Source of the DNA: Ciceribacter sichuanensis
GTDB lineage: Bacteria; Pseudomonadota; Alphaproteobacteria; Rhizobiales; Rhizobiaceae
Direction of reading: 5' to 3'
DNA: 64,000 nucleotides
Assembly (NCBI RefSeq): GCF_024055605.1
Contig: NZ_JAMXLX010000005.1
Coordinates: 62,001 to 126,000 of the forward strand
A model generated the notes under the pieces. It ran no database searches and was not told the DNA's origin. It was given only the letters and a program-made list of their open reading frames with translations. Shown piece by piece: positions 45,234 to 54,178 of the stretch (positions are counted from its first letter, which is position 1; each line of letters opens with the position of its first letter). Position numbers and translations under genes: made by a program.

Positions 45234-46624
45234 GCCGCTGTTTCCTCTCTCTTGGTCCATTGCATGGTGCCGCCTTGGTTTTCGGCAAGCCATTCGGCGC
45301 GGCGGGCAAAGTGCCCCGGCGCCATGCGGTGAATGTCGCGGATGATGGTGTGGATATCGGCGGTTTCGAGTTCGCCGTCTTCCACGATGATCTGGCCGTC
45401 GACCATGGTCATGGCGACATCGCCGCCGCGCACGGCATGGACCAGATTGTGCTGCAGGTTGAAATAGGGGCCCTCACCGAAGAGCGGCGTCATGCGCGGC
45501 GTATCGGTGCGGACGGCGATGATATCGGCGCGCTTGCCGGCCTTGATGGAGCCGATCTCGTGATCGAGGCCGATGGCCTTTGCGCCGAGAATGGTCGCCA
45601 TGCGCAGGCACTGCCAGCTATCCATGGCGGCGGCGTCGCGGTGGCGGAGCTTGCCGAGCAGCGAGGCGGTCTTCATCTCCTCGAACATGTCGAAATTGTT
45701 GTTTTCCTTTTCGCCATCGGTGCCGAGGCCGACCGGAACGCCGAGCGCCAGCATGTCGGCAATGGGCGCGATGCCCGAGGCGAGCTTCATGTTGGACACC
45801 GGATTGTGGGCGATGGACACGCGATGCTTCGCGATCAGCTCGACCTCGGACGGATCGAGCCAGACGGCATGGGCGAGCATGGTGCGCGGGGTCTCGAAGA
45901 AGCCGAGATCCTTCAGGGCGAACATCGGGCGCTTGCCATATCGCTCGATGAATTCGGCGACCTCGATTTCGGCTTCCGAGCAATGGGTATGGAAACCGGT
46001 ATTGTAGCGGTTCGCCATTTCGATGGCCCGTTCCTGGCCGTCCTCGTCGGCGTAGAAGAGATGCTCCAACCCGACCCAGACATTGATGCGGCCATTGGCC
46101 TTGCGATGCCACTTCTCGATCATGGCTTCGTTCATGTCGAGCGTGTCGAAATAGTCGTAGTCGGGATGTTCGCCGACATAGGGCACGGCGACGAGGCGCG
46201 TGCCGATGGCTTCTGCGGCGCGGGCGCTGCCATCCATATAGCGCCACATGTCGACCACCGTCGTGGTGCCGGCGAGCGCGGATTCGGCGTAGCAGAGGAA
46301 GGAGGCAGCCTCCGCCTCATGCGGTTCCAGCATGCGATGCATCGGGTTGATATGCATGGTGAGCCAGTCCCAGACCGGCAGGTGCTCGGCGGTGCCGCGC
46401 AGGAAGCCGGAATGGGCGTGGGCGTTGATGAGGCCCGGCATGAGAACGGTGTTATCCAGCCGCCTCAGCGCATAGGCGGGATAGGCGGCGCTGATTTCGT
46501 CCAGCGGGCCGACGGCGAGGATGCGGCCATCTTCAATCGCCACGGCACCCTTGGTGATGACGCTGTTTTTGTCATCCATGGCGAGAAGATAGTCACCCGC
46601 CAAGATCATTCCGCTCGAAGTCAT
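45230..46624 (-). CDS. ATZ/TRZ-type amidohydrolase (purine/triazine deaminase-like)
   Basis: 464 aa from ATG at 46624. Metal-dependent amidohydrolase with H69/H71 in NAHAHSG, the barrel His in GFHTHCSEAE, a His in LAHAVWL, and the metal Asp in GTDGEKENN. It is in the SAH/MTA deaminase-atrazine chlorohydrolase subgroup that deaminates adenine-, guanine- or triazine-like rings. Overlap by 4 bp with the Rieske-less oxygenase downstream implies joint action: deamination of the oxygenase's substrate or product. The exact ring is not readable from sequence. Confidence 0.88.
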   Translation of the reverse strand: MTSSGMILAGDYLLAMDDKNSVITKGAVAIEDGRILAVGPLDEISAAYPAYALRRLDNTVLMPGLINAHAHSGFLRGTAEHLPVWDWLTMHINPMHRMLEPHEAEAASFLCYAESALAGTTTVVDMWRYMDGSARAAEAIGTRLVAVPYVGEHPDYDYFDTLDMNEAMIEKWHRKANGRINVWVGLEHLFYADEDGQERAIEMANRYNTGFHTHCSEAEIEVAEFIERYGKRPMFALKDLGFFETPRTMLAHAVWLDPSEVELIAKHRVSIAHNPVSNMKLASGIAPIADMLALGVPVGLGTDGEKENNNFDMFEEMKTASLLGKLRHRDAAAMDSWQCLRMATILGAKAIGLDHEIGSIKAGKRADIIAVRTDTPRMTPLFGEGPYFNLQHNLVHAVRGGDVAMTMVDGQIIVEDGELETADIHTIIRDIHRMAPGHFARRAEWLAENQGGTMQWTKREETAA

Positions 46625-46669
46625 GTCATCTCCGTTTTCTTCCGCGCCATCGCGGAATGAAAGCAAGTT

Positions 46670-48226
46670 TCAGGCCGCTTCCATGAGGAAGGCGGCGGCG
46701 CGTTCACCGATCATGGTGACGGGGGCGTGGGTGTTGCAGGTCGGGATCACCGGGATCACCGAGGCATCCGAGATCGTCAGGCCTTCCAGTCCGTGAACTC
46801 TCAGGCGGGCATCGACGACGGCCATGTCGTCCCTGCCCATCTTTGCCGTTCCCGATGTGTGGAAGAAGGTGGAGCAGCCATTGCGGACGAACTCGACGGC
46901 TTCTTTGCGGGAAAGCTTGCGGTCCGGTGCGGCAAGGCCGGCGAAGAGATCGGCAAAGGCCGAGGTCTGGGCGAGGTCCATGATGGTGTAGACCGCCGAG
47001 ACGAGCGCCTCGAGGTCTGAAGCCTCGGCGAGATAATTGGGCTGGATGTCCAGCTGACCGAAGGGATCGGCGGAGAGCATTTTCAGGTGGCCGACGCTTT
47101 TCGAGTGCATCAGGCCGGCACCGAGCGAGAAGACGTCTCCGGACATGTCGTAGAGCTCGCGCAGGCGCGGCTCGGCGCTGTTGCCCTGGACGGGAAAGGA
47201 ATGGACGTCGGGCTGGACGAGATCCGGCCGCGATTTCCAGTTCAGCATGGTGCCGCCGCCATTGTCGAGCTTTTCACCCATGGGCACCTTGGAGCGGAAG
47301 ACGCAGGCCTGCACCAGCGGGTGATCCTGCAGGTTACGACCGACGCCGGGCAGGGCATGGACGAGCGGAATGCCGAGGCGTTTCAGCTCGGCCGGATCGC
47401 CGATGCCGGAGAGCATCAGCAGGCGCGGCGTGTCGATGGCGCCCGCCGCCAGCACGACCTGCGTCGTGGCGCGGGTCTCGACGGGCCTGCCATCGACCAG
47501 ATGGCGCACGCCGGTGCAGCGGCCGCCTTCGACGACAAGGCCGATGGCATGGGAGCCGGTGAGCACGGTCAGGCGTTCGTTGTCGAGAACGGGCAGGAGA
47601 TAGCCGTTCGCCGAACTCCAGCGCTTGCCGTCGACGATGTTGAAGTTGGAGGGGCAGGCGCCCTCGTTGGTCTCGCCATTCGGATCGGCGATCACTGGAA
47701 TGCCGAGTTCGGGCGAGCCGTCGAGCATGGCCTGGGCGACGGGGTGCAGTTTCCTGCTGGTGGTGATCCTGAGTGGACCGCCGGCGCCGCGAAGGGCGGT
47801 CTCGCCGCCTTCCCAGTCTTCGGCCTTCCGGAAGAAGGGCAGGCAGTCGGCAAAGGACCAGCCGTCGCAGCCGGCCTGTTGCCAGGCGTCGTAATCGAGC
47901 GGATTGCCGCGATACCACATGAGCGCATTGATGGCGGACGAGCCGCCGAGCACCTTGCCGCGCGGGATGCCGATGGTCCGGCCGTTGACGCGCGGCGTCG
48001 GAGAGTAGCTGTAGCCCCAGTCCCAGCGGCTCCGGCCGAGCGGCACCCATTCGCGCGGATCGTCGATCTCTGCGATGCCGATGCCGGGTTCGCCGGCTTC
48101 GATCAGCAGCACTGTGGCATCCGTGCCGTCGATCAGACGACGCACCACCGGCGAACCGCCCGAGCCGGAGCCTATGACGATGTAGTCATAGGATTTGGCG
48201 AGGGGTTTTGAATTCAGAATATTCAT
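46670..48226 (-). CDS. GMC-family FAD oxidoreductase
   Basis: 518 aa. FAD motif VIGSGSGGSPVVRRL at residues 17-31, [20 protein letters not shown] near 89-108, GAIDTPRLLMLSGIG, and the active-site region FFHTSGTAKMG. It is a second GMC enzyme, clearly different from the one at 19.1 kb. It lies 46 bp upstream of the amidohydrolase on the same strand, so likely one operon with it and the Rieske-less oxygenase. Oxidises an alcohol, perhaps one formed by hydroxylation of an N-substituent; inference. Confidence 0.88.
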   Translation of the reverse strand: MNILNSKPLAKSYDYIVIGSGSGGSPVVRRLIDGTDATVLLIEAGEPGIGIAEIDDPREWVPLGRSRWDWGYSYSPTPRVNGRTIGIPRGKVLGGSSAINALMWYRGNPLDYDAWQQAGCDGWSFADCLPFFRKAEDWEGGETALRGAGGPLRITTSRKLHPVAQAMLDGSPELGIPVIADPNGETNEGACPSNFNIVDGKRWSSANGYLLPVLDNERLTVLTGSHAIGLVVEGGRCTGVRHLVDGRPVETRATTQVVLAAGAIDTPRLLMLSGIGDPAELKRLGIPLVHALPGVGRNLQDHPLVQACVFRSKVPMGEKLDNGGGTMLNWKSRPDLVQPDVHSFPVQGNSAEPRLRELYDMSGDVFSLGAGLMHSKSVGHLKMLSADPFGQLDIQPNYLAEASDLEALVSAVYTIMDLAQTSAFADLFAGLAAPDRKLSRKEAVEFVRNGCSTFFHTSGTAKMGRDDMAVVDARLRVHGLEGLTISDASVIPVIPTCNTHAPVTMIGERAAAFLMEAA

Positions 48227-48236
48227 GCTCGACCGT

Positions 48237-48349
48237 GCCCCTCATCCCTCTGCCGGGACCTTCTCCCCGCGGGCGGGGAGAAGGACGATTGCCGCGCAAC
48301 GCTTCCGTTCCCTCTCCCTGCTTGCGGGGAGAGGGAAAGGGTGAGGGGC
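48237..48349. repeat. Composite palindromic element
   Basis: Outer arms GCCCCTCA (48237-48244) and TGAGGGGC (48342-48349). Two perfect 11-bp hairpins lie inside: 48259-48284 (CCTTCTCCCCG/CGGGGAGAAGG) and 48308-48337 (TTCCCTCTCCC/GGGAGAGGGAA). Same style as the element at 44074-44339. Lies between the TPP-enzyme genes and the GMC gene, all read on the minus strand. Confidence 0.8.
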
Positions 48350-48395
48350 TGCTTTCCCCTGCAAGAGCTGCGGGCATGCAAGTTCATCATTTCAC

Positions 48396-49004
48396 TCAGT
48401 TGTGCTCGCTCGGACCCATGATGACGATGCCTTCGGTGGCTTCGACATGGCGGACGAATATGTACTTGTCCTCGCGGCCGTCCGAATGCTTGCGCTTGAT
48501 ATCGGGCTGGACGGTGCCGGCGACCTTAGCGACGACGATGTAGGGAACGTCGGCTTTCAGGCCGGCCTCGCAATGGGCCTCGAATTCCTCGAGCGTGCGG
48601 GCGGTATAGGCATTGTCGACGCCGGCACCGCGGGCGATTGCGGCGATATCGACGCGGCCTGACGCGGTATGGGTCGGCGGGCCGCCGATCGACTGGTAGC
48701 ACTCGTTGTCCCAGACGACGACGAAGAGGTTCTTCGGCTGCTCGTTGCCGAGGGTGGCGAGGATGCCGAGATTGAACATCATGCCGCCATCGGTATCGAG
48801 CGAGACGATGCGGCGATGGGGAAGGCCGGCAGCGAGGCCGAAAGCCTGCGGCGTGACGCAGCCGAGTTGCTGCTGGAACAGGCTCGCCTCGCGCATATGG
48901 GGCGCTGCGTTGTACCATTCATCGACGGAGGCGCCGAGCGAGAGGATGACCAGTTCGTCCTTCAGGCGCTCTGCGAGAAGCTTCATGCAGTCGAAACGTT
49001 TCAT
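48396..49004 (-). CDS. TPP-dependent decarboxylase subunit, ComE/sulfopyruvate decarboxylase beta-like
   Basis: 202 aa from ATG at 49004. C-terminal (diphosphate-binding) half of a split TPP enzyme: the cofactor/Mg loop reads DTDGGMMFNLGILATLGN and is followed by VVVWDNECYQSIGG. The whole is like sulfopyruvate decarboxylase beta or the C-terminal part of phosphonopyruvate decarboxylase. Overlaps the partner gene by 4 bp. No coenzyme M or phosphonate genes are nearby, so it probably decarboxylates another 2-oxo acid produced in the catabolic pathway. Confidence 0.85.
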   Translation of the reverse strand: MKRFDCMKLLAERLKDELVILSLGASVDEWYNAAPHMREASLFQQQLGCVTPQAFGLAAGLPHRRIVSLDTDGGMMFNLGILATLGNEQPKNLFVVVWDNECYQSIGGPPTHTASGRVDIAAIARGAGVDNAYTARTLEEFEAHCEAGLKADVPYIVVAKVAGTVQPDIKRKHSDGREDKYIFVRHVEATEGIVIMGPSEHN

Positions 49005-49501
49005 CGGACGATGCTCCCCCCGAGCGCGATGGCCGAGTGGTAATAGGCGTTGTAGGACCAGTTGTAGGCGTCGGCGATGGACTGTTCGATCTGATCTTCC
49101 TCGCGCACGACCCGGTAGGGGATGCGCAGCGCGTCCAGCACCGGTTCCATGGTGATGCCGTGGGGGATGGCCCACCAGTTGTTTTCGCCGAGTTCGCCGC
49201 GATAGCTCATCAGCATGACGACCGGAATGCCGGCGCCGAGGCCCATGCGGGCGAGCGGTTCCACGGAAGCCCTGAGACCGGAGTTTTCCATGATCAGCGC
49301 CGCGCGCTTGCCGGAAAGGAAGACACCGCCGCAGATCGCGGCCCCTTCTCCCTCGTTGGTCACGCGTATCGTACGGATATCGGGATCGGCGTCGAGCGCC
49401 GGGTAAAGTTCCTTGAACAGGGAATCGGGGAGATAGCAGACGATGCTGACGCCCGCCTTCTTGAGGCCGCGGATCACGGCGTCAACGGATGATTGTTTCA
49501 T
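49001..49501 (-). CDS. TPP-dependent decarboxylase subunit, ComD/sulfopyruvate decarboxylase alpha-like
   Basis: 166 aa. N-terminal (pyrimidine-binding) half of a split TPP enzyme: YLPDSLFKEL, the activating Glu E50 in VTNEGEGAA, then GVFLSGKRAALIMENSGLRASVEPLA. Forms the active site together with the ComE-like partner encoded immediately downstream. Upstream 92 bp separate it from the LysR gene on the same strand. Confidence 0.85.
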   Translation of the reverse strand: MKQSSVDAVIRGLKKAGVSIVCYLPDSLFKELYPALDADPDIRTIRVTNEGEGAAICGGVFLSGKRAALIMENSGLRASVEPLARMGLGAGIPVVMLMSYRGELGENNWWAIPHGITMEPVLDALRIPYRVVREEDQIEQSIADAYNWSYNAYYHSAIALGGSIVR

Positions 49502-49593
49502 GGCTTGCCCTCATTTCGAGGTAAGGTTCGCAAAACCGAGATGTTTCGAATAGACGGCAATTTTTGACGATATCGTTGCGCCGTATGCAACAT

Positions 49594-50538
49594 CTACGAT
49601 GCCGTGGCAGGGGCCGGCGCATGGACCATGCGGTCGATCGCCTGTTCCAGCAGCTTGCCAAGCGCGGAAGCCGCATCCGACATTTCCTTTTCCGAGCGGG
49701 ACAGCAGCATGAGCTTGCGCGGAGGCAGGCGGCTATCGACCAGCGGCACGAATTTCAGGGTTCCCTCGCCAAGTTCCTGTTCGACGCCGACACGGGTCTG
49801 CAACACCGTGCCGAGATTGCGCTTGGCCAGATCGACCATCAGGCCGATGGAGTTGGTGCGCGAGCGGCGGGAAAGATCGACCAGCGAGCGGTTGAAGGCC
49901 TCTTCCACCGAGGAGCCGAGCGTCAGGCTGGAATCCGACAGGATGACGCGCTCGTTGGCGAGGTCGAACAGCTTGAGTTCGGTGCGTTTCGCCATCTCGC
50001 CGCCGGGGAGTGCAAGGACGCCGAGCGGAAGCGATGCCGTTGCGATGCGGCGTACGGTGCGCGGCACGCGGATATCGAAGACGACGGCGAGGTCGCACTC
50101 GCCATCGGACACCGCATTGGCCGCCTGCTGCGATCCCATGACCTTGATATCGACGGTGATCGCCGGATGACGGTTCCAGAAGGCTTCGAGTGCCGACGGC
50201 ATCAGGCCGCGGGCCACGCTTTCGACGATGGCGACGGACACCGTGCCGCGATGCAGGCCGTGGAGATCGTTGATCTCGTTGCAGGCGCGGTTGAGTTCCG
50301 AAAGCGAAATGCGGGCGTGGTAGAGAAGAAGTTCGCCCGCGCTCGTCAGCTTGAGGCGCTGGCGAACGCGTTCGAAGAGTGGCGTGCCGAGCTCCTCCTC
50401 CAGCTGCCGGAGAATGCGGCTGACGGAGGAGGGGGCGACGTTCAACGCCAGGGCCGCCTGGCGGATCGATCCAAGCCGCGCCACCAGCTGGAAATAGTGG
50501 ATGCGGGTGGCGACCAGTCCGAGGCGGTAGGGGTCCAT
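49594..50538 (-). CDS. LysR-family transcriptional regulator
   Basis: 314 aa from ATG at 50538; the frame extending upstream into the adenine deaminase gene is not used. Helix-turn-helix at about residues 22-45 (GSIRQAALALNVAPSSVSRILRQLE). It sits inside the purine island, 5 bp after the adenine deaminase gene and before the TPP enzyme pair, all on one strand, and probably controls the island. The effector may be a purine intermediate. Confidence 0.9.
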   Translation of the reverse strand: MDPYRLGLVATRIHYFQLVARLGSIRQAALALNVAPSSVSRILRQLEEELGTPLFERVRQRLKLTSAGELLLYHARISLSELNRACNEINDLHGLHRGTVSVAIVESVARGLMPSALEAFWNRHPAITVDIKVMGSQQAANAVSDGECDLAVVFDIRVPRTVRRIATASLPLGVLALPGGEMAKRTELKLFDLANERVILSDSSLTLGSSVEEAFNRSLVDLSRRSRTNSIGLMVDLAKRNLGTVLQTRVGVEQELGEGTLKFVPLVDSRLPPRKLMLLSRSEKEMSDAASALGKLLEQAIDRMVHAPAPATAS

Positions 50539-50543
50539 GGTCC

Positions 50544-52352
50544 TCAGGCCTCCGGGCTCTCGAAGAGCGGCACGATTTCCATCTGCGGCACGGTGACGAG
50601 GCCCATGTCGGTGATGCGGATTTCCGGGATGACCGAGAGCGGGATCAGGTTGAAGCCCATGTAGGGGATGGTGCAGCCGGCTTTTTCCCATTCGACCTTG
50701 AGCGCCTGCACTTCCTTCGCTACCTCGTGCACGCGCTTGTCGGAGAGAAGGCCGGCGATCGGCAGCGGCACGATGGCCGTGACCTTGCCATCCTGCACCA
50801 CGCAGGCGCCGCCCTGATGTTCCTCGATGGCGCGCAGCGCGACCTGCATGTCCTCCTCGTTGGTGCCGGCGATGATGATGTTGTGGCTGTCATGACCGAC
50901 GGAAGAGCCGACAGCGCCGCTCTTCAGCGAAAAGTTGGAGAGCAGGCCATAGGCGACGTTACCGGCCGACTTGCCGTGACGCTCGATGACGGTGACGAAG
51001 CAGAGGCCGTGACGTTCGAAAAGGGTCTGCCAGTCGTTGGCGGGTTCCAGCTCGACCTTCACATGGCCGAGAATGATGCCCGGCAGTTCGGTCTTGATCG
51101 TGTTGGCGACGACCTTTTCGGTCGGCAGTTCCGGCGTCAGCTTCACGGCCTTCGGCAGCTTGACCGTGTGATAGGCCGCTTCCGGATAGCGCCACGGCTT
51201 CGACAGGGTTTCGTCGAGCAGCGGCGTGATCTTCTTCTGGTCGACGACGAGTTCGCCGCCATACCAGGTGCTCACCGGCTTCAGGTCATCGTCGAGCATG
51301 ACGAGGTCGGCGCGGCGGCTGCCGCCCATGCCGCCGATCTCGTTTTCCATGCCGAAGCGAGTGGCGCCATGCAGCGAGCCCATGGCCCAGGCCTGTTCGG
51401 GCGTCATGCCGGCCTTGCGGGCTTCGCGCACCACCCAGTCGAGGCCGAAGTTCAGGAGGTCGTCGGCGTCGCGGTCGTCGGTGCACACCGCGATACGCTT
51501 GTGGGAGGAGCCGAGTTCGGTCACCGTCTTGATGGCTTCCGGCAACGAATGCCATGGCGTGGTCGGCGGGCCGCCGCGCAGGAAGAGCCATATGCCCGCT
51601 TCCAGCATGTCGTCGGCGATATCGCGGTCGATGGCCTCATGGGTATCGGTCACGCCCGAGGCGGCATAGGCGGAGACGAATTCGCGGCCGTAGACATGGC
51701 CGGAGACGGGCCGTCCGCGGGAGAGGGCGGCGGCCAGAATGGCGTGCGAACGTTCATCGCCCATGGTGACCGGCACGAAGTCCATCTTCTCGCCGAGCGC
51801 CACGGCTTCCGGCCATTTGTCAAACAGGGCCGCGATCTTTTCCGGCGTCAGGTCGCCGCCGGCGGTTTCGAGTTCCGGCGAGGTGGCCGGAACGGTCGAG
51901 GGCACCGTGAGAAAAATCGAGAGCGGCGCATGGCGGGCGTCTTCCAGCATGGCCTCGACGCCGGCGACGTCCATGACGTTGCCGATCTCGTGGCTGTCGC
52001 AGAAGATGGTGGTCGTGCCGTTCAAGAGTGCGGCTTCCGCATAGGCGCAGGCCGTCACCATGCTCGATTCGATATGGATATGCGGATCGACGAGACCGGG
52101 AGCGATGATGCCACCCTTGGCGTCATAGAGCTTCGCGGAGCCGTTGCGGTAAGTGCCGACCGGCTTGACGGCGGCGATGCGGCCGCCGGAGATCCAGACT
52201 TCGCGATCCGGCAGGATGCGTTCGGAATAGGTGGACAGCACCCGGGCGCCGGTGATGACGAGATCGGGCGAAACGCGACCGGAGGCGACGTCTGCGAGCT
52301 TGCGGGTCATCGTCGCAAGCGGGGCGACGGAAAAGCGGGTGATGGGTGGCAT
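50544..52352 (-). CDS. ade: Adenine deaminase (AdeC-type amidohydrolase)
   Basis: 602 aa. Converts adenine to hypoxanthine and ammonia. Family marks: N-terminal small beta domain, [15 protein letters not shown] with metal ligands H91/H93, [32 protein letters not shown], and the C-terminal adenine deaminase domain with [18 protein letters not shown]. Length matches the family (about 570-600). It anchors the purine assignment of the surrounding island. The ribosome-binding site GAGGAAA lies about 6-12 bases before the ATG. The LysR gene follows after 5 bp. Confidence 0.93.
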   Translation of the reverse strand: MPPITRFSVAPLATMTRKLADVASGRVSPDLVITGARVLSTYSERILPDREVWISGGRIAAVKPVGTYRNGSAKLYDAKGGIIAPGLVDPHIHIESSMVTACAYAEAALLNGTTTIFCDSHEIGNVMDVAGVEAMLEDARHAPLSIFLTVPSTVPATSPELETAGGDLTPEKIAALFDKWPEAVALGEKMDFVPVTMGDERSHAILAAALSRGRPVSGHVYGREFVSAYAASGVTDTHEAIDRDIADDMLEAGIWLFLRGGPPTTPWHSLPEAIKTVTELGSSHKRIAVCTDDRDADDLLNFGLDWVVREARKAGMTPEQAWAMGSLHGATRFGMENEIGGMGGSRRADLVMLDDDLKPVSTWYGGELVVDQKKITPLLDETLSKPWRYPEAAYHTVKLPKAVKLTPELPTEKVVANTIKTELPGIILGHVKVELEPANDWQTLFERHGLCFVTVIERHGKSAGNVAYGLLSNFSLKSGAVGSSVGHDSHNIIIAGTNEEDMQVALRAIEEHQGGACVVQDGKVTAIVPLPIAGLLSDKRVHEVAKEVQALKVEWEKAGCTIPYMGFNLIPLSVIPEIRITDMGLVTVPQMEIVPLFESPEA

Positions 52353-52389
52353 AAGTGTTTCCTCGTTGTAGTTTGTTATTTCAAGCGAG

Positions 52390-52416
52390 CGTCGGTCTGA
52401 ATGAATCAGGCCGACG
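52390..52416. repeat. Hairpin upstream of adenine deaminase
   Basis: CGTCGG-T-CTGA, 5-nt loop, TCAG-G-CCGACG: an 11-bp stem with one T-G pair, followed on the plus strand by a T-rich stretch. In the 187-bp gap between the GST-like gene and the adenine deaminase gene, both on the minus strand. May end GST-operon transcription or be a regulatory site for ade. Confidence 0.5.
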
Positions 52417-52438
52417 TTCTAAAGTCTTTCTTTTGAAG

Positions 52439-52479
52439 CATAATCCTACCGATCCTCACTGCACTTCGGTCGGATTATG
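52439..52479. repeat. Dispersed-type palindrome (CATAATCC...GGATTATG)
   Basis: CATAATCC-T-ACCG and CGGT-C-GGATTATG pair over 8 + 4 bp around a 15-nt loop containing CTCACTGCACTTC. The form resembles rhizobial intergenic palindromes with an ATAAT edge (recalled). Located 60 bp after the GST-like gene stop. Confidence 0.55.
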
Positions 52480-52539
52480 TTCTCGCGCCCATTGCGGACG
52501 GTCGTGCGGTAGTCCCCCCTCTGGTATCAATCGTGTCCC

Positions 52540-53172
52540 TCAGTGGTAGTCGGGAATGCCCGGCATGGTCTTGAAGCCAGGCAGGGTGCGGAAGCGGCGG
52601 ATCCAGCGGCGAAGTGCGGGAAATTCGTCGTGATCGATGCCGAAGTCGCGGGAAAGCGCGAAGATCGGGAAAAGCGTCAGGTCGGCGAGCGTCGGCGTGC
52701 TGCCGGCGAACCACTCGATGCCATCGAACTGGCGGAGCGTCATGTGGTCGTCCATGATGCGGAAGGCGCGGCGGGCGGCGGCTTTCAGGGCCTCGAAATC
52801 GCCCGGTAGACCGAACAGCGCGACCTTGCGGGCGGCGATCGCATCCGGCAGAACCGAGGCCGAGAAGGTCAGCCATTGCATGGTGGCGGCAAAGGCGGCG
52901 GTATCCGCCGGGAGCCAAGCGCCCGAGGTGTCATAGGCCCTGGCGAGGTGAGCGAGTATCGCCTCCGTGCCGTAAAGCGTGAGGTCGCCGTCCGTCAGGA
53001 CCGGCAGAGACCCAAGCGGATTGAGCGCCAGCATGGCCGGGCTCTTTTCCTCGTGGCCGGGAATCATGTCCACGGCATAGGTCGTATAGTCCTTGCCGAG
53101 CATGGAAAGCATCAGGCGAACGCGGTAGCAGCTGTCGTCGAGTTCGTAGTTGTAGAGCGTGATTGCGGACAT
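52540..53172 (-). CDS. Glutathione S-transferase-like protein (possible NdmE-like partner)
   Basis: 210 aa from ATG at 53172. Thioredoxin-like N-terminal domain (ITLYNYELDDSCYRVRLMLSMLG, cis-Pro in NPLGSLPVL, then GTEAILAHLA) and an all-helical C-terminal domain with TLADLTLFPIFAL. Start overlaps the stop of the stand-alone Rieske protein gene by 1 bp. In P. putida CBB5 the GST-like NdmE is needed structurally for the Rieske-less demethylase NdmC; a GST next to a solitary Rieske protein here suggests the same role instead of detoxification. Confidence 0.88.
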   Translation of the reverse strand: MSAITLYNYELDDSCYRVRLMLSMLGKDYTTYAVDMIPGHEEKSPAMLALNPLGSLPVLTDGDLTLYGTEAILAHLARAYDTSGAWLPADTAAFAATMQWLTFSASVLPDAIAARKVALFGLPGDFEALKAAARRAFRIMDDHMTLRQFDGIEWFAGSTPTLADLTLFPIFALSRDFGIDHDEFPALRRWIRRFRTLPGFKTMPGIPDYH

Positions 53173-53897
53173 CAGGCAACCTCCGCCATGAGCGCGCCGG
53201 GAGCCGACGTTTCCAGCGTGCCGCGCAGGGCTTCCGCCCAGCGGGCGACGGGTGCGCGCAGTGCCGCGGCCTTGCCGTTTGCATCGTCGATCAGGATGTG
53301 AAGCGCCGTCTTCATTGCGCCGACGGTCTGTGCGGCGACGAAAAGCCGGGTCGCGCCTGACGTCAGCGCCCAGCAATTGGCAGTGAGCTTTTCAAGCGAA
53401 GCCGGGGTTGGTGCGGAACCGGCTTCGGGGAGCTCGGCCTTCCCCAGAACCGCGAGAGCGTGTTCGAGGGAGCAGTCGGCATAGAGGCTGCGGACCGGCA
53501 CGACGACGCCGAGGTCCGGAACGCCGGCGACATCGGCATCGGCGGCTAGCGCCGTCCAGATGAGACCGCTGTTTTCTTCTACGGCGTAGGTGGGGATCTT
53601 GATGGTCTTCGGCACTTCGAGGTCGGGATGGGCCGGGATGTGCTGGCACTGGCCAGCGGTGTCATAGGCCCAGCCGTGATAGAGGCAGGCGATATGATCG
53701 CCGCGCACGAAGCCGAAGCTCATGCGCATGCCGCGATGGGGACAGCGGTCTTCCCAGACATGCGCCGCACCCTTGCTGTCACGCCATACGACGATTTCCG
53801 CGCCGTTTATCACCGCGCCGGCCGATGTACCTGATACGATCGATGCGGAGAGTGCCACCGGCACCCAATCCGTTTCCCTGGCTGTTTCCTTGGTCAT
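53172..53897 (-). CDS. Stand-alone Rieske [2Fe-2S] protein with unique C-terminal domain
   Basis: 241 aa from ATG at 53897 (AAGGGG upstream). Residues about 10-115 form an oxygenase-type Rieske domain with cluster ligands C52, H54, C71, H74 (CPHRG...CLYHGW). No catalytic Fe(II) domain follows; residues about 125-241 are an alanine-rich mixed domain I do not recognise, and there is no FMN/NAD reductase domain. It is the obvious electron donor for the two Rieske-less oxygenases in this window, equivalent to the N-terminal Rieske domain of NdmD. Operon order: acylphosphatase-like gene, this gene, GST-like gene. Confidence 0.9.
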   Translation of the reverse strand: MTKETARETDWVPVALSASIVSGTSAGAVINGAEIVVWRDSKGAAHVWEDRCPHRGMRMSFGFVRGDHIACLYHGWAYDTAGQCQHIPAHPDLEVPKTIKIPTYAVEENSGLIWTALAADADVAGVPDLGVVVPVRSLYADCSLEHALAVLGKAELPEAGSAPTPASLEKLTANCWALTSGATRLFVAAQTVGAMKTALHILIDDANGKAAALRAPVARWAEALRGTLETSAPGALMAEVA

Positions 53898-53917
53898 CTT
53901 CAAATCCCCTTCAAAAA

Positions 53918-54178
53918 TCAGTCCTGTCGAGCCGGCGCCAGCCTGCTTTCGGAGCGGCTGACATCCAGAACGATGCAATCGTAGGGCCCCAGGCTGCAGG
54001 CCATCTCGAACATGTCGACCAGATCCTCCTGCCCGGCGACATGGACGGCGACCGCGCTCTCGCTGCAGTCATCGATGCGCATGTCGAGATCGAGCCGTCC
54101 GGCGCGATGGCGCGCGAAGCCGATGAAGCTGTCACAGTCGAGCCTGCCCCTGAACACGAAATCCACGGCGCAGTTCAT
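53918..54178 (-). CDS. Small acylphosphatase-like protein
   Basis: 86 aa, first gene of the Rieske/GST operon, 20 bp before the Rieske gene. The pattern VDFVFRGRLDCDSFIGFARHRAGRLDLD...VHVAGQEDLVDMFEMACSLGP follows the beta-alpha-beta layout of acylphosphatases (VxGxVQGVxFR; helix; GP near the end). The canonical catalytic Arg/Asn positions are not clearly kept (FRGRL in place of VQGVGFR; DDC in place of N-x-x-DG), so it may be a non-catalytic relative. Function in the complex unknown. Confidence 0.6.
   Translation of the reverse strand: MNCAVDFVFRGRLDCDSFIGFARHRAGRLDLDMRIDDCSESAVAVHVAGQEDLVDMFEMACSLGPYDCIVLDVSRSESRLAPARQD

Noticed and set aside
48396-49501. Coenzyme M or phosphonate biosynthesis
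   Set aside because: The TPP pair resembles ComDE, but no other gene of either pathway is in the window.
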